Counted from the stretch's first letter, positions 1 to 5,826 are shown. The stretch: 6,641 nucleotides of DNA from UBA349 sp964444115 (GCA_964444115.1 CAYUFT010000109.1:1-6641), one strand, 5' to 3'. The notes: a model not told the origin generated them from the letters alone. Made by a program: numbers and translations.

Positions 1-118
1 TTGGCCCTAAAAAGCCAAATACTTCACCTTTTTTTATTTGAAGATTCAAACCATCAACTGCTTTGAATCCATCATATTCTTTTGTGATTTTCTGGGCATC
101 TATAATATAATCGTTCAT
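1..118 (-). CDS. ABC-2-type exporter ATP-binding protein, N-terminal fragment
   Basis: Reading leftward from an ATG at 118, the frame stays open for 39 codons to the window edge. The peptide begins MNDYIIDAQKITKEYDGFKA and ends GEVFGFLGP, which is the strand leading straight into a Walker A loop (normally GPNGAGKTT). The wording GEVFGFLGP is typical of ATPases that drive ABC-2-type exporters (DrrA/CcmA-like: drug, lipid or polysaccharide export) rather than importers. The Walker A lysine, signature motif and Walker B all lie outside the window, so activity and subfamily cannot be confirmed. The start is supported by AGGGGAG at 123-129 on the minus strand, four bases before the ATG. The partner permease would be expected further left. 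Family assignment is firm; the exported substrate is unknown. Confidence 0.85.
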   Translation of the reverse strand, partial: MNDYIIDAQKITKEYDGFKAVDGLNLQIKKGEVFGFLGP

Positions 119-184
119 AAAGTCTCCCCTTTAATCAATTTTCTTATTCTTTGATATTAATGAAATTCATTGTTTTTGATAATA

Positions 185-200
185 TGTAATTAATGTTACA
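185..200. promoter_or_regulatory. Inverted repeat TGTAA-N6-TTACA, candidate operator for the exporter ATPase
   Basis: Five-base arms TGTAA (185-189) and TTACA (196-200) flank six bases. The dyad lies about 70 bp upstream of the ATPase start at 118. Read on the minus strand, an AT-rich TATA-like stretch (TTATTAAATA, about 202-211) comes just before it, so the dyad would fall between TATA box and transcription start, where archaeal repressors often bind. The dyad and its position are visible; regulatory function is inference, and AT-rich DNA yields such dyads by chance. Confidence 0.3.
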
Positions 201-249
201 ATATTTAATAATTAGATACAATATCCTTCAGAGCAAGTAATTACAATAT
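197..249. repeat. Three copies of the 8-mer TACAATAT between the exporter ATPase gene and dphB
   Basis: TACAATAT occurs at 197-204, 217-224 and 242-249. The first copy overlaps the right arm of the inverted repeat at 185-200. Spacings of 20 and 25 bp are not an exact helical period. The repeats occupy the 135-bp stretch between the dphB stop and the exporter ATPase start; no gene or clear poly-T terminator is seen there. They could be regulator half-sites or chance in AT-rich DNA. Confidence 0.35.
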
Positions 250-253
250 ACTC

Positions 254-1033
254 TCACAATATCTCCTCAGGAGCACCGGCCATGGCCACCAGATATTCGG
301 CTTCCATAAAATGCATTTTAGAAGGAATTATCAAGCAATGCAATGGCCCACCAAAGTCTTCCTTAATTAAATTTTTAATTTTATCTGCCCTTACCAAAGG
401 CTGTGGAGAACCTGCACGAACAATAGCTACGGCCAAAGTATCCCCTGACAATACACCTTCTTGCCTATCATTTTCCACTTCCATAAGGTATTCCAGGCCT
501 TGATTAACAGTCATATATCTGTTTTCATGGGCCCTGATGTCCAATAATACCAGAGTGTGGGCATCTTGCTCCAGGTTGTTTTTAATAGCCAGGTAGGGAG
601 AATGAGGGAAGAAATTTTCTTCAGTAAAAGGCACCGTGGTCACTTTACCAAATTTATATGCCTGCAGGCCAGATATTCCTGGTGCGGCAGATAATATGGA
701 TGAGGAGTGTATAACTTGAGTTTCTATTCCTCTTTTTTTAGCTTCCATCATCATATCTGTATGTGTAGTAGCGATTAATGGATCTCCCGCAATTAAAAAG
801 GCCACATTTTTGCTTTCTGCCTCTTTTATAGGAATTATCTCTTCTTCCACTTCTTCTCTAGTCAAAATTTTAACTTCTCTTTCTAATAATTTCTCAAATG
901 CAGAGATGGATGTTCCAAAAAGTCCTGCCGTGTAAAACTCAGCATAAACCTCATCTGCAGACTTTAAAGCTTCTAATCCTTTAACAGAAATATCTTTTTC
1001 ATCATAAAGCCCTAAACCAATAAAATAAAGCAT
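254..1033 (-). CDS. dphB: Diphthine synthase (SAM-dependent methyltransferase for diphthamide on aEF2)
   Basis: A 259-residue protein close to the usual archaeal DphB length (about 260). It methylates the modified histidine of elongation factor 2 (the 3-amino-3-carboxypropyl group added by Dph2) using S-adenosylmethionine, giving diphthine, the precursor of diphthamide; it acts in the cytoplasm. The protein belongs to the tetrapyrrole-methylase fold. It opens MLYFIGLGLYDEKDISVKGL, a family hallmark, has the SAM-binding AGDPLIATTHT at residues 82-92, and HSSSILSAAPGISGLQAYKF at about 109-128. The later LLDIRAHENRYM (163-174) and the AIVRAGSPQP segment (203-212) also fit the family. The start is well supported: AGGTGAT at 1037-1043 on the minus strand ends three bases before the ATG. 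It is divergent from trm5, another translation-modification gene. No frameshift or missing motif is seen. The main alternative, a cobalamin-pathway methylase of the same fold, is made unlikely by the N-terminal signature. Confidence 0.96.
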   Translation of the reverse strand: MLYFIGLGLYDEKDISVKGLEALKSADEVYAEFYTAGLFGTSISAFEKLLEREVKILTREEVEEEIIPIKEAESKNVAFLIAGDPLIATTHTDMMMEAKKRGIETQVIHSSSILSAAPGISGLQAYKFGKVTTVPFTEENFFPHSPYLAIKNNLEQDAHTLVLLDIRAHENRYMTVNQGLEYLMEVENDRQEGVLSGDTLAVAIVRAGSPQPLVRADKIKNLIKEDFGGPLHCLIIPSKMHFMEAEYLVAMAGAPEEIL

Positions 1034-1036
1034 TAA

Positions 1037-1043
1037 ATCACCT
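1037..1043 (-). promoter_or_regulatory. Ribosome binding site of dphB
   Basis: The minus strand reads AAGGTGATTTA then ATG. AGGTGAT matches the archaeal anti-Shine-Dalgarno complement GGAGGTGATC and fixes the start at 1033. Confidence 0.8.
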
Positions 1044-1115
1044 TTTATGGCATAATTTATAATTTCACTAATTATTTTAATTCTAATTCATTTGATTAAT
1101 TACATGATAATTTCA

Positions 1116-1139
1116 ATATACAGTTCTATATACAGTTCA
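1116..1139. repeat. 12-bp tandem duplication (ATATACAGTTC[T/A])
   Basis: ATATACAGTTCT at 1116-1127 is followed directly by ATATACAGTTCA at 1128-1139, differing only in the last base. On the minus strand each unit carries CTGTATAT, so the pair lies about 85-105 bp upstream of dphB and could serve as duplicated TATA elements or regulator half-sites about one helical turn apart. The repeat is certain; a role is not shown. Confidence 0.6.
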
Positions 1140-1231
1140 AATTGAGACATATATTACATAAATAAATGACAATCATTATCTTAAAGCAAATATCAGCATA
1201 TAATGATTATTTACTAAATTAAACCATAAAG

Positions 1232-1246
1232 ATTATAAATATATTT
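1232..1246 (+). promoter_or_regulatory. TATA-like box, candidate trm5 promoter
   Basis: ATTATAAATATATTT resembles the archaeal box A (TTTATATA-like). A start about 25 bp downstream, near 1265, would give trm5 a leader of roughly 55-60 nt containing its ribosome site. The assignment rests on composition and position only. Confidence 0.4.
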
Positions 1247-1322
1247 AGGAAGTGTTTTTTAATAAATAATTTGAAAAATTAAATAAATTCTAATTAACTA
1301 ATTACCCTAGAAGAGGAATCAT

Positions 1323-2351
1323 ATGAAATGCATTAAAGTTCCCAAAAATGAGGCCAATCACATCCGCAAAATTCTAATGGAAAAATCAATAATAGATCTC
1401 GGCCTTAAAATAAAAAGGGACTCTGAATTCGTTTATTTACCATTAATAAGTGAAATAGAATTAAATTCTGAAAAGTTAACTGAATCTGGAATCGGCCATT
1501 TAGATATTTTAGAAATAGAATTTGAAATACAAAAAAGAGGCCCTAAAAGTTTCATGGACTTTTTAAAGGGAAAAATTGATGAAACGGAAATTCAGGAAAT
1601 AAAGAAGTCCTTTGATATAATTGGAGATGTGGTGATCTTGGAGATTCCAGAAAAACTTGAAGAACATAAACATGCCATTGGGCAGGCGGCCCTTGATTTC
1701 ACTAAACGAAAAGCAGTTTTCATGAAAAAAAGCGAGATAAAGGGCATTACCCGTATCCGGGAACTGGAGCATCTGGCAGGGGAGGACATTTCAGAGACCA
1801 TACATGTAGAATACGGCTCTCGAATAATGCTAGATGTTAAAAAAGTTTATTTCAGCCCTCGACTTGCCACGGAGCGAGAAAGAGTGGCTCAGCAGGTCAA
1901 AGACGGTGAAATAATTGTGGACATGTTTTGTGGAGTAGGGCCTTTTGTTATGGACATTGCACGGCGCCGGGAAGTTCTGATTTATGCCATTGATATTAAT
2001 CCCAATGCAATTCATTATTTAAAAAAGAATATGGAAATTAATCACGTAGAAGAAAAGGTAGTTCCAATTTTAGGTAATGTAGGCCAAGTTTTATCAGAAC
2101 ATGATATTTCTGCAGATAGAGTGATAATGAATCTTCCTGGAATGGCCTATGAGTTTTTAGGTAAGGCCGTGGAGTTAATTAAGCCTGGAGGGATTATTAA
2201 TTATTATGAATTCTCTTCAGACTTTGATACTCCTATTCAAAGGATAATTGATGCTGCAAGACCTCGGGAAGTTGAAATTCTGAATAAGAGGCATGTTAAG
2301 TCCCGGAGTCCTGGTGTGTGGCATATGGGAATTGATGCTCGGATAAATTAA
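1323..2351 (+). CDS. trm5: tRNA (guanine(37)-N1)-methyltransferase Trm5, archaeal type with D1 domain
   Basis: A 342-residue SAM-dependent methyltransferase that makes m1G37 next to the anticodon, preventing +1 frameshifts and giving the first intermediate of wyosine derivatives in archaeal tRNA-Phe. The N-terminal 60 or so residues (MKCIKVPKNEANHIRK...) look like the D1 domain that recognises the tRNA elbow, which suggests the aTrm5b class rather than a D1-less form. In the middle are GITRIRELEHLAGE (141-154) and VYFSPRLATERERV (175-188); the Glu of ATER (E184) corresponds to the proposed general base of the family. The Rossmann domain has DMFCGVGPF (200-208) as SAM loop, AIDINPNAI (222-230) and the catalytic-loop NLPG (270-273), where Trm5 carries N-L-P instead of the NPPY of N6-methylases. 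The start is supported by GAGG at 1313-1316. The 3' end converges with the mtnA-like gene, 36 bp away. All key motifs are intact. Confidence 0.95.
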   Translation: MKCIKVPKNEANHIRKILMEKSIIDLGLKIKRDSEFVYLPLISEIELNSEKLTESGIGHLDILEIEFEIQKRGPKSFMDFLKGKIDETEIQEIKKSFDIIGDVVILEIPEKLEEHKHAIGQAALDFTKRKAVFMKKSEIKGITRIRELEHLAGEDISETIHVEYGSRIMLDVKKVYFSPRLATERERVAQQVKDGEIIVDMFCGVGPFVMDIARRREVLIYAIDINPNAIHYLKKNMEINHVEEKVVPILGNVGQVLSEHDISADRVIMNLPGMAYEFLGKAVELIKPGGIINYYEFSSDFDTPIQRIIDAARPREVEILNKRHVKSRSPGVWHMGIDARIN

Positions 2352-2366
2352 TTAATTAAATAAATT

Positions 2367-2381
2367 AAATAATTATTTTTT
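2367..2381 (+). terminator. Palindrome plus T-run, likely terminator of trm5
   Basis: A perfect 12-bp palindrome AAATAATTATTT (2367-2378) runs into a run of six T at 2376-2381, 15-30 bp after the trm5 stop. Archaeal RNA polymerase terminates at T-runs, so the T6 is probably the working element and the weak AT-only palindrome may be incidental. It lies in the 36-bp convergent gap with mtnA. Confidence 0.5.
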
Positions 2382-2387
2382 ATAAGT

Positions 2388-3028
2388 TTATAATGGATCT
2401 AAAATCCCATTCTCAGTGATTATCCCTGCAATAAGGTCACTAGGAACAATATCAAAGGCCGGATTTCTTACCTCAGTTCCTTTAGGAGTAATACGACAAT
2501 TTCCATAGTGAATTACTTCTTCAGGCCCTCGTTCTTCAATTTCCACATCATAAATTGAATTTTCACTATCAAAGGTACTCATGGGAGCGGCCACATAAAA
2601 TGGAACATTGAATCGCTTGGCGGCCAGGGCCACCATTAAAGAACCGATTTTATTAGCCACACCGCCTTTGGCCACCCTATCGGCCCCGATAACTATTTTA
2701 TCAACTTCTCCCTGTTGCATCAAGTAACCCGCAGCACTATCCACAATCAATTTAACTGGAATGTTCTCTTGCTGCATTTCCCAGACACTTAGTCGTGCCC
2801 CTTGGCCTAAGGGGCGGGTTTCATCACATAAAACATTTATTTTTTTGCCTTCCTCAAAAGCTGCCCTTATAACACCCANNNNNNNNNNNNNNNNNNNNNN
2901 NNNNNNNNNNNNNNNNNNNNNNNNNNNNNNNNNNNNNNNNNNNNNNNNNNNNNNNNNNNNNNNNNNNNNNNNNNNNNNGTTTGGTCAATAAGTAAAAGTT
3001 GATTATCTTCCCAGAGCATGGTTTTCAT
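2388..3028 (-). CDS. mtnA: MtnA-like S-methyl-5-thioribose-1-phosphate isomerase (aIF-2B-related), interrupted by an assembly gap
   Basis: Both ends are readable but 100 N hide the middle. The N-terminal piece (2979-3028) reads MKTMLWEDNQLLLIDQ, typical of MtnA. The C-terminal piece (2390-2878, about 162 residues) contains GVIRAAFEEGKKINVLCDET, RPLGQGARLSVWEM, the GADR motif with the catalytic aspartate, ANKIGS, FNVPFYVAAPMSTFD, IEERGPEEV and the ending NPAFDIVPSDLIAGIITENG. The family isomerises 5-methylthioribose-1-phosphate to the ribulose form in methionine salvage; methanogen enzymes may also take 5-deoxyribose-1-phosphate derived from 5'-deoxyadenosine. The catalytic cysteine expected in a T-H-C-N type motif falls in the hidden part. 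The LIDQ start and the PFYVAAP...STFD block favour MtnA over ribose-1,5-bisphosphate isomerase or an eIF2B subunit. Visible residues (about 179) fall well short of the family's 310-350, and the two pieces are out of frame across exactly 100 bases, so the gap size is not real. AGGGGTT at about 3037-3043 precedes the ATG. Confidence 0.88.
2879..2978. other. 100-N assembly gap inside mtnA
   Basis: Exactly 100 N, the conventional placeholder for a scaffold gap of unknown length. From family length, about 400-500 bp of mtnA coding sequence is probably missing. With exactly 100 bases the start at 3028 and the stop at 2388 are out of frame (641 bp in total), which supports a placeholder rather than a measured length. 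Confidence 0.95.
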
Positions 3029-3081
3029 ATTGGATTAACCCCTTAAATCTTTTAAATGATATTTCTGCTTGATTATGTCAG

Positions 3082-3117
3082 ATATAATATTTTATTTCAA
3101 TATAATATTCTTATTTA
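3082..3117 (-). promoter_or_regulatory. AT-rich repeated ATATAATATT elements, candidate mtnA promoter
   Basis: ATATAATATT occurs at 3082-3091 and 3100-3109, 18 bp apart. On the minus strand each reads AATATTATAT, a TATA-like sequence 55-80 bp upstream of the mtnA start. Either could be box A for mtnA. The evidence is sequence composition and location only. Confidence 0.25.
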
Positions 3118-3210
3118 AATTTCTATAAATCTATATTTTTATTATCTTAAGACTTTATGCTGATTGAAATTGATGGATAAAATTAATAATAGTTTAAATC
3201 TAAATAATCC

Positions 3211-3228
3211 AATATAAAACAGTATATT
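3211..3228 (+). promoter_or_regulatory. TATA-like boxes upstream of the ABC importer cassette
   Basis: TATAAAA at 3213-3219 and GTATATT at 3222-3228 lie 28-43 bp before the ATG at 3256. A start about 25 bp downstream of either box would leave only a 5-15 nt leader, which agrees with the lack of a Shine-Dalgarno site before this gene. A leaderless or near-leaderless transcript is therefore plausible. Confidence 0.4.
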
Positions 3229-3255
3229 GATTTAAATTAAATTTATCAAGATATT

Positions 3256-4212
3256 ATGAAGCACTATAAACTGATAATTCTGTTCATTTTTATTTTGTTA
3301 ATGATAGCAGGTAGCCTTTGGACTTTTTTTGCTTCGGAGGATCAGAATGTGATTGAAGTAGGATATCTACCCACAGATCACAGTGCTGCTCTTTTGGTTG
3401 CTAAACATAATAAAACCTATGAAAATAATGGTTTAAATGTTAAAACGGTACAAATAAATTCGGGTTCTAATATTGTAGATGCTGTAGCCAGTGGTGATGT
3501 GGATATTGGTTACGTTGGAATAACACCAGTCATGCAGGGAATAAGTAAAGGAGTTCCCATCAAGGTTGTGGGATCAGTTAATATGGTAGGTAGTGGAATT
3601 GTGGTTGAACCCAATTCCACCATAACTAGTCCTGCAGATTTGAAGGGTAAATCAATAGCTACACCCGGTGTAAGCTCCATCCAACAAGTATTATTACTTT
3701 ATGAGCTGCAAAAATACAATATCACCTCAGAAGATGTGGATTTAATATCAATAAATGTTTATAACATTCCTTCATCCCTGGCAGCCCATAAAGTTGATGC
3801 ATACATATCCTATGAACCTTTTGTCTCATTAGCACCTTACGAAGGTATTGGAAATGTGTTAATCTACTCAAACGATATTATAAAAGACCATCCCTGTTGT
3901 GTTATAATTGCCAGCGAGAGTTTCATTAAAGAACACCCTCAAGAACTAGATAAATTCCTTAAAATTCATCAACAAACAACTGAATATGTTAATACACACC
4001 CTAACGAGACTGCAAATATTATTGATCAGGAATTAACAACCAATATTGAAATTGAGGCATTATCCTTGCAACACATCACATTTGTCTCCTCAGTTGATAA
4101 GTCATTTCAAAATAACGTTTTAAAATTTGCTAAAATAGAAAAAAACCTGGGATATTTGAATACAACCCTTACAGCAAATGATATATTTGATACACAATTT
4201 TTAGATAATTAA
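3256..4212 (+). CDS. NitT/TauT-family ABC transporter substrate-binding protein (SsuA/TauA/NMT1-like)
   Basis: A 318-residue extracytoplasmic solute receptor for the importer encoded just downstream. Residues 5-25 form a hydrophobic signal or anchor segment. There is no lipobox cysteine, so the protein is probably tethered by this helix or released after cleavage, not lipidated. The mature part begins with VGYLPTDHSAALLVAK (35-50), followed by INSGSNIVDAVASGDVDIGY (67-86), the ITSPADLKGKSIATPG hinge region (123-138), AHKVDAYISYEPFV (177-190) and HPCCVIIASESFIKEHP (212-228). This is the order seen in periplasmic-binding-protein type 2 receptors of the nitrate/sulfonate/taurine/thiamine-precursor family. 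The only cysteines are the adjacent pair C214-C215. No Shine-Dalgarno site precedes the ATG; the next Met (residue 16) lies inside the membrane segment and is a poor alternative. The gene is followed 86 bp later by the permease. The ligand cannot be assigned; a sulfonate, another small organic anion or a vitamin precursor are all possible. Confidence 0.9.
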   Translation: MKHYKLIILFIFILLMIAGSLWTFFASEDQNVIEVGYLPTDHSAALLVAKHNKTYENNGLNVKTVQINSGSNIVDAVASGDVDIGYVGITPVMQGISKGVPIKVVGSVNMVGSGIVVEPNSTITSPADLKGKSIATPGVSSIQQVLLLYELQKYNITSEDVDLISINVYNIPSSLAAHKVDAYISYEPFVSLAPYEGIGNVLIYSNDIIKDHPCCVIIASESFIKEHPQELDKFLKIHQQTTEYVNTHPNETANIIDQELTTNIEIEALSLQHITFVSSVDKSFQNNVLKFAKIEKNLGYLNTTLTANDIFDTQFLDN

Positions 4213-4287
4213 ACTTATTTAATTTATTAGATTTAGCTACTAAAGATTTTACTGGTAAATTTGATATATTTAATTATTAATCTTGCT

Positions 4288-4294
4288 AGGCGGT
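4288..4294 (+). promoter_or_regulatory. Ribosome binding site of the permease gene
   Basis: AGGCGGT lies four bases before the ATG at 4299 and is one mismatch from AGGAGGT. It supports this start. The 86-bp spacer before it is AT-rich and has a TATA-like GATATATTTA near 4263-4272, but a start from that box would barely include the ribosome site, so I do not call a separate promoter. Confidence 0.65.
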
Positions 4295-4298
4295 AAAA

Positions 4299-5036
4299 AT
4301 GAGAAAAATATTTATTTCACTGATATTACCTGTTTCAGTAATTATAATTTGGGCCATTCTAACAACTTTCACCGGATTGATACCATCATATTTCCTTCCC
4401 AGCCCATCCGAAGTTCTGCAATCATTTGAAACACTTTTAATGAATGGACAGTTAGTTCAAGACACTTCATTAACCTTAATGAGAGTGGTGCTGGGTTTAA
4501 CAGTTTCTGCACTGGTAGGCATCCCCTTAGGAATTTTAATGGGGTGGTCCAATACTGTGAAGAACTTTTCCAGCCTGATGGTAGGTATTCTTCGCCCTAT
4601 TCCCCCTATAGCCTGGATACCATTTGCCATTTTATGGTTTGGTGTGGGCCTGGAATCAGCAATTTTTATTATATTTGTAGGTAGCGTTTTCCCCATACTC
4701 ATAAACACCATGGATGGAGTTAAAAGAGTGGATAAAGTATTATTGGAGACAGCCTACACATTAGGTGCTAGTAATAGCCAAGTACTGCGAAAAGTGGCCG
4801 TTCCGGCTTCTCTGCCCAGCATTGTAACTGGATTGAAAGTGGGTGTGGGTGTGGGATTAATGTGTACGGTGGCTGCAGAGATGATAGGGTCCAATAGCGG
4901 TTTGGGATACCTCATATTCACCTCCACCAGCATGTTAGATACTGGAAGTGCTATAGTGGGAATGTTAACCATTGGAGTTATTGGATTAAGTGCCGATTAT
5001 CTTTTCAGTAGAATAGAGAAGGAGGTGAGCTGGTGA
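4299..5036 (+). CDS. NitT/TauT-family ABC transporter permease (SsuC/TauC-like)
   Basis: A 245-residue integral membrane protein, normal for the SsuC/TauC/NrtB family, acting as a homodimer that forms the import channel. Hydrophobic segments are visible near residues 5-24, 62-82, 103-117, 120-137, 180-195 and 217-235. After the first helix comes YFLPSPSEVL (31-40), a family landmark. RPIPPIAWIPFAILWFGVG (99-117) is highly typical of the sulfonate/taurine permeases. The cytoplasmic EAA loop that docks on the ATPase is ETAYTLGASNSQVLRKVAVP (150-169). The stop codon overlaps the GTG start of the ATPase gene (bases 5033-5036), so the two are translationally coupled. There is one permease gene, so no sign of a heterodimeric channel. 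Family is certain; the transported substrate is not. Confidence 0.94.
   Translation: MRKIFISLILPVSVIIIWAILTTFTGLIPSYFLPSPSEVLQSFETLLMNGQLVQDTSLTLMRVVLGLTVSALVGIPLGILMGWSNTVKNFSSLMVGILRPIPPIAWIPFAILWFGVGLESAIFIIFVGSVFPILINTMDGVKRVDKVLLETAYTLGASNSQVLRKVAVPASLPSIVTGLKVGVGVGLMCTVAAEMIGSNSGLGYLIFTSTSMLDTGSAIVGMLTIGVIGLSADYLFSRIEKEVSW
5021..5028 (+). promoter_or_regulatory. Strong Shine-Dalgarno site deciding the GTG start of the ABC ATPase gene
   Basis: GGAGGTGA, a perfect match to the complement of the archaeal 16S 3' end, lies inside the last permease codons and ends four bases before the GTG at 5033. It fixes this non-ATG start and implies translational coupling. Confidence 0.85.
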
Positions 5037-5776
5037 TAACCCTGGAAAATATTACTAAAAGTTTCATTCAAGAAGAAAAAGAACATACTAGCCTCCAAAA
5101 TATCAATTTAAATGTGAATAAAGGAGAGTTTCTATGTATAGTTGGCCCCTCAGGTTGTGGAAAAACCACTCTGCTTCGTATGATTGCTGGATTGGACTTC
5201 CCCACCAGCGGCCGCATAATCGAGGGTGAAACTGAGATATCAGGCCCTAGCAGAGAAAGAGGCTATGTATTTCAACAGTACTCATTATTTCCATGGCGTA
5301 ATGTATTGGATAATGTAGCCTTTGGATTAGAAGTAAAAGGGCTGGAAGAAGAAGAAAGATACCATAAAACCAGAAAATACTTGAAAATGGTTGGTTTATC
5401 TCAGTATGAGCTCAGTTTCCCTAAAGAATTATCTGGAGGCATGAAACAAAGGGTTGCTATTGCCCGTTCTCTGGTTAATGACCCCCAAGTTCTTTTAATG
5501 GATGAACCATTTTCCGCCCTGGATGTTCAGACCAGACACAAACTTCAAGAAGAACTGGTACGCATTTGGGGTGAAGAACAGAAAACCGTTATATTCGTAA
5601 CTCATAATGTAGATGAAGCTATTTTTCTGGCCGATCGAGTGGTAGTTTTAAGTAATAGCCCTGGAAAAATAATCAAAACTTTTAATATTAATCTAGAGAG
5701 GATTCGCGACCGTTCCACAACTGAGTTTTTAAATTTGAAAAAAGAAATTACTAGTTTGTTAGAAGTTGAGTTATAA
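5033..5776 (+). CDS. NitT/TauT-family ABC transporter ATP-binding protein (SsuB/TauB-like)
   Basis: A 247-residue cytoplasmic ATPase that powers the importer. All nucleotide-binding elements are intact: Walker A GPSGCGKTT (38-46), Q-loop VFQQYSLFPWRNVLDNVAFG (79-98), signature LSGGMKQRVAIARSL (133-147), Walker B VLLMDEPF (153-160), D-loop SALD (161-164) and switch histidine in VTHNVDEAIFLADRVVVL (189-206). The FQQYSLFPWRNVLDN wording and the THNVDEA switch are characteristic of the nitrate/sulfonate/taurine group. There is no C-terminal regulatory domain; the protein ends about 40 residues after the core. Translation starts at a GTG overlapping the permease stop, with the strong ribosome site at 5021-5028. 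It is the last gene of the cassette and converges on nifB. The substrate is unknown. Confidence 0.96.
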   Translation: MITLENITKSFIQEEKEHTSLQNINLNVNKGEFLCIVGPSGCGKTTLLRMIAGLDFPTSGRIIEGETEISGPSRERGYVFQQYSLFPWRNVLDNVAFGLEVKGLEEEERYHKTRKYLKMVGLSQYELSFPKELSGGMKQRVAIARSLVNDPQVLLMDEPFSALDVQTRHKLQEELVRIWGEEQKTVIFVTHNVDEAIFLADRVVVLSNSPGKIIKTFNINLERIRDRSTTEFLNLKKEITSLLEVEL

Positions 5777-5826
5777 AACTCATTATTAAAATAACTTGAT
5801 ATGGCCTAATAAAAAAATTAATTAAA

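Larger units (their letters stand above)
1034..1322. other. Divergent dphB/trm5 intergenic region
   Basis: A 289-bp AT-rich spacer without a credible reading frame. It must contain promoters in both directions. Visible elements are the dphB ribosome site (1037-1043), a 12-bp tandem duplication (1116-1139), a small dyad AATGA-CAA-TCATT (1165-1177) and a TATA-like box facing trm5 (1232-1246). I see no RNA gene. Confidence 0.7.

Noticed and set aside
282..503. Open frame on the plus strand opposite dphB
   Set aside because: It lies wholly within the strongly supported dphB coding sequence, has no ribosome site and resembles no family.
1563..2015. Minus-strand open frames inside trm5
   Set aside because: Shadow frames of trm5; no ribosome sites and no recognisable domains.
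2388..2777. Short 129-residue protein starting at the Met at 2777
   Set aside because: Conserved MtnA sequence (DETRPLGQGARLSVWE) continues in frame upstream of this Met to the gap, so it is an internal methionine.
2761..2991. Plus-strand open frame running through the N tract
   Set aside because: It is open only because Ns cannot encode stops, and it is antisense to mtnA.
2388..3028. Ribose-1,5-bisphosphate isomerase or eIF2B alpha subunit instead of MtnA
   Set aside because: The N-terminal LIDQ segment and the PFYVAAP, STFD, IEER and NPAFD blocks fit MtnA better, though the hidden middle leaves some doubt.
3082..3117. 18-bp tandem repeat as a CRISPR-like or mobile-element repeat
   Set aside because: Only two imperfect AT-only units (14 of 18 matching); better explained as TATA-like sequence.
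3029..3255. NrpR-type nitrogen operator (GGAA-N6-TTCC) upstream of the ABC cassette
   Set aside because: I looked for it because nifB is nearby; no GGAA occurs in this spacer. The nifB promoter itself is outside the window.
4457..4972. Minus-strand open frames opposite the permease gene
   Set aside because: They are antisense translations of membrane-segment codons with no independent support.
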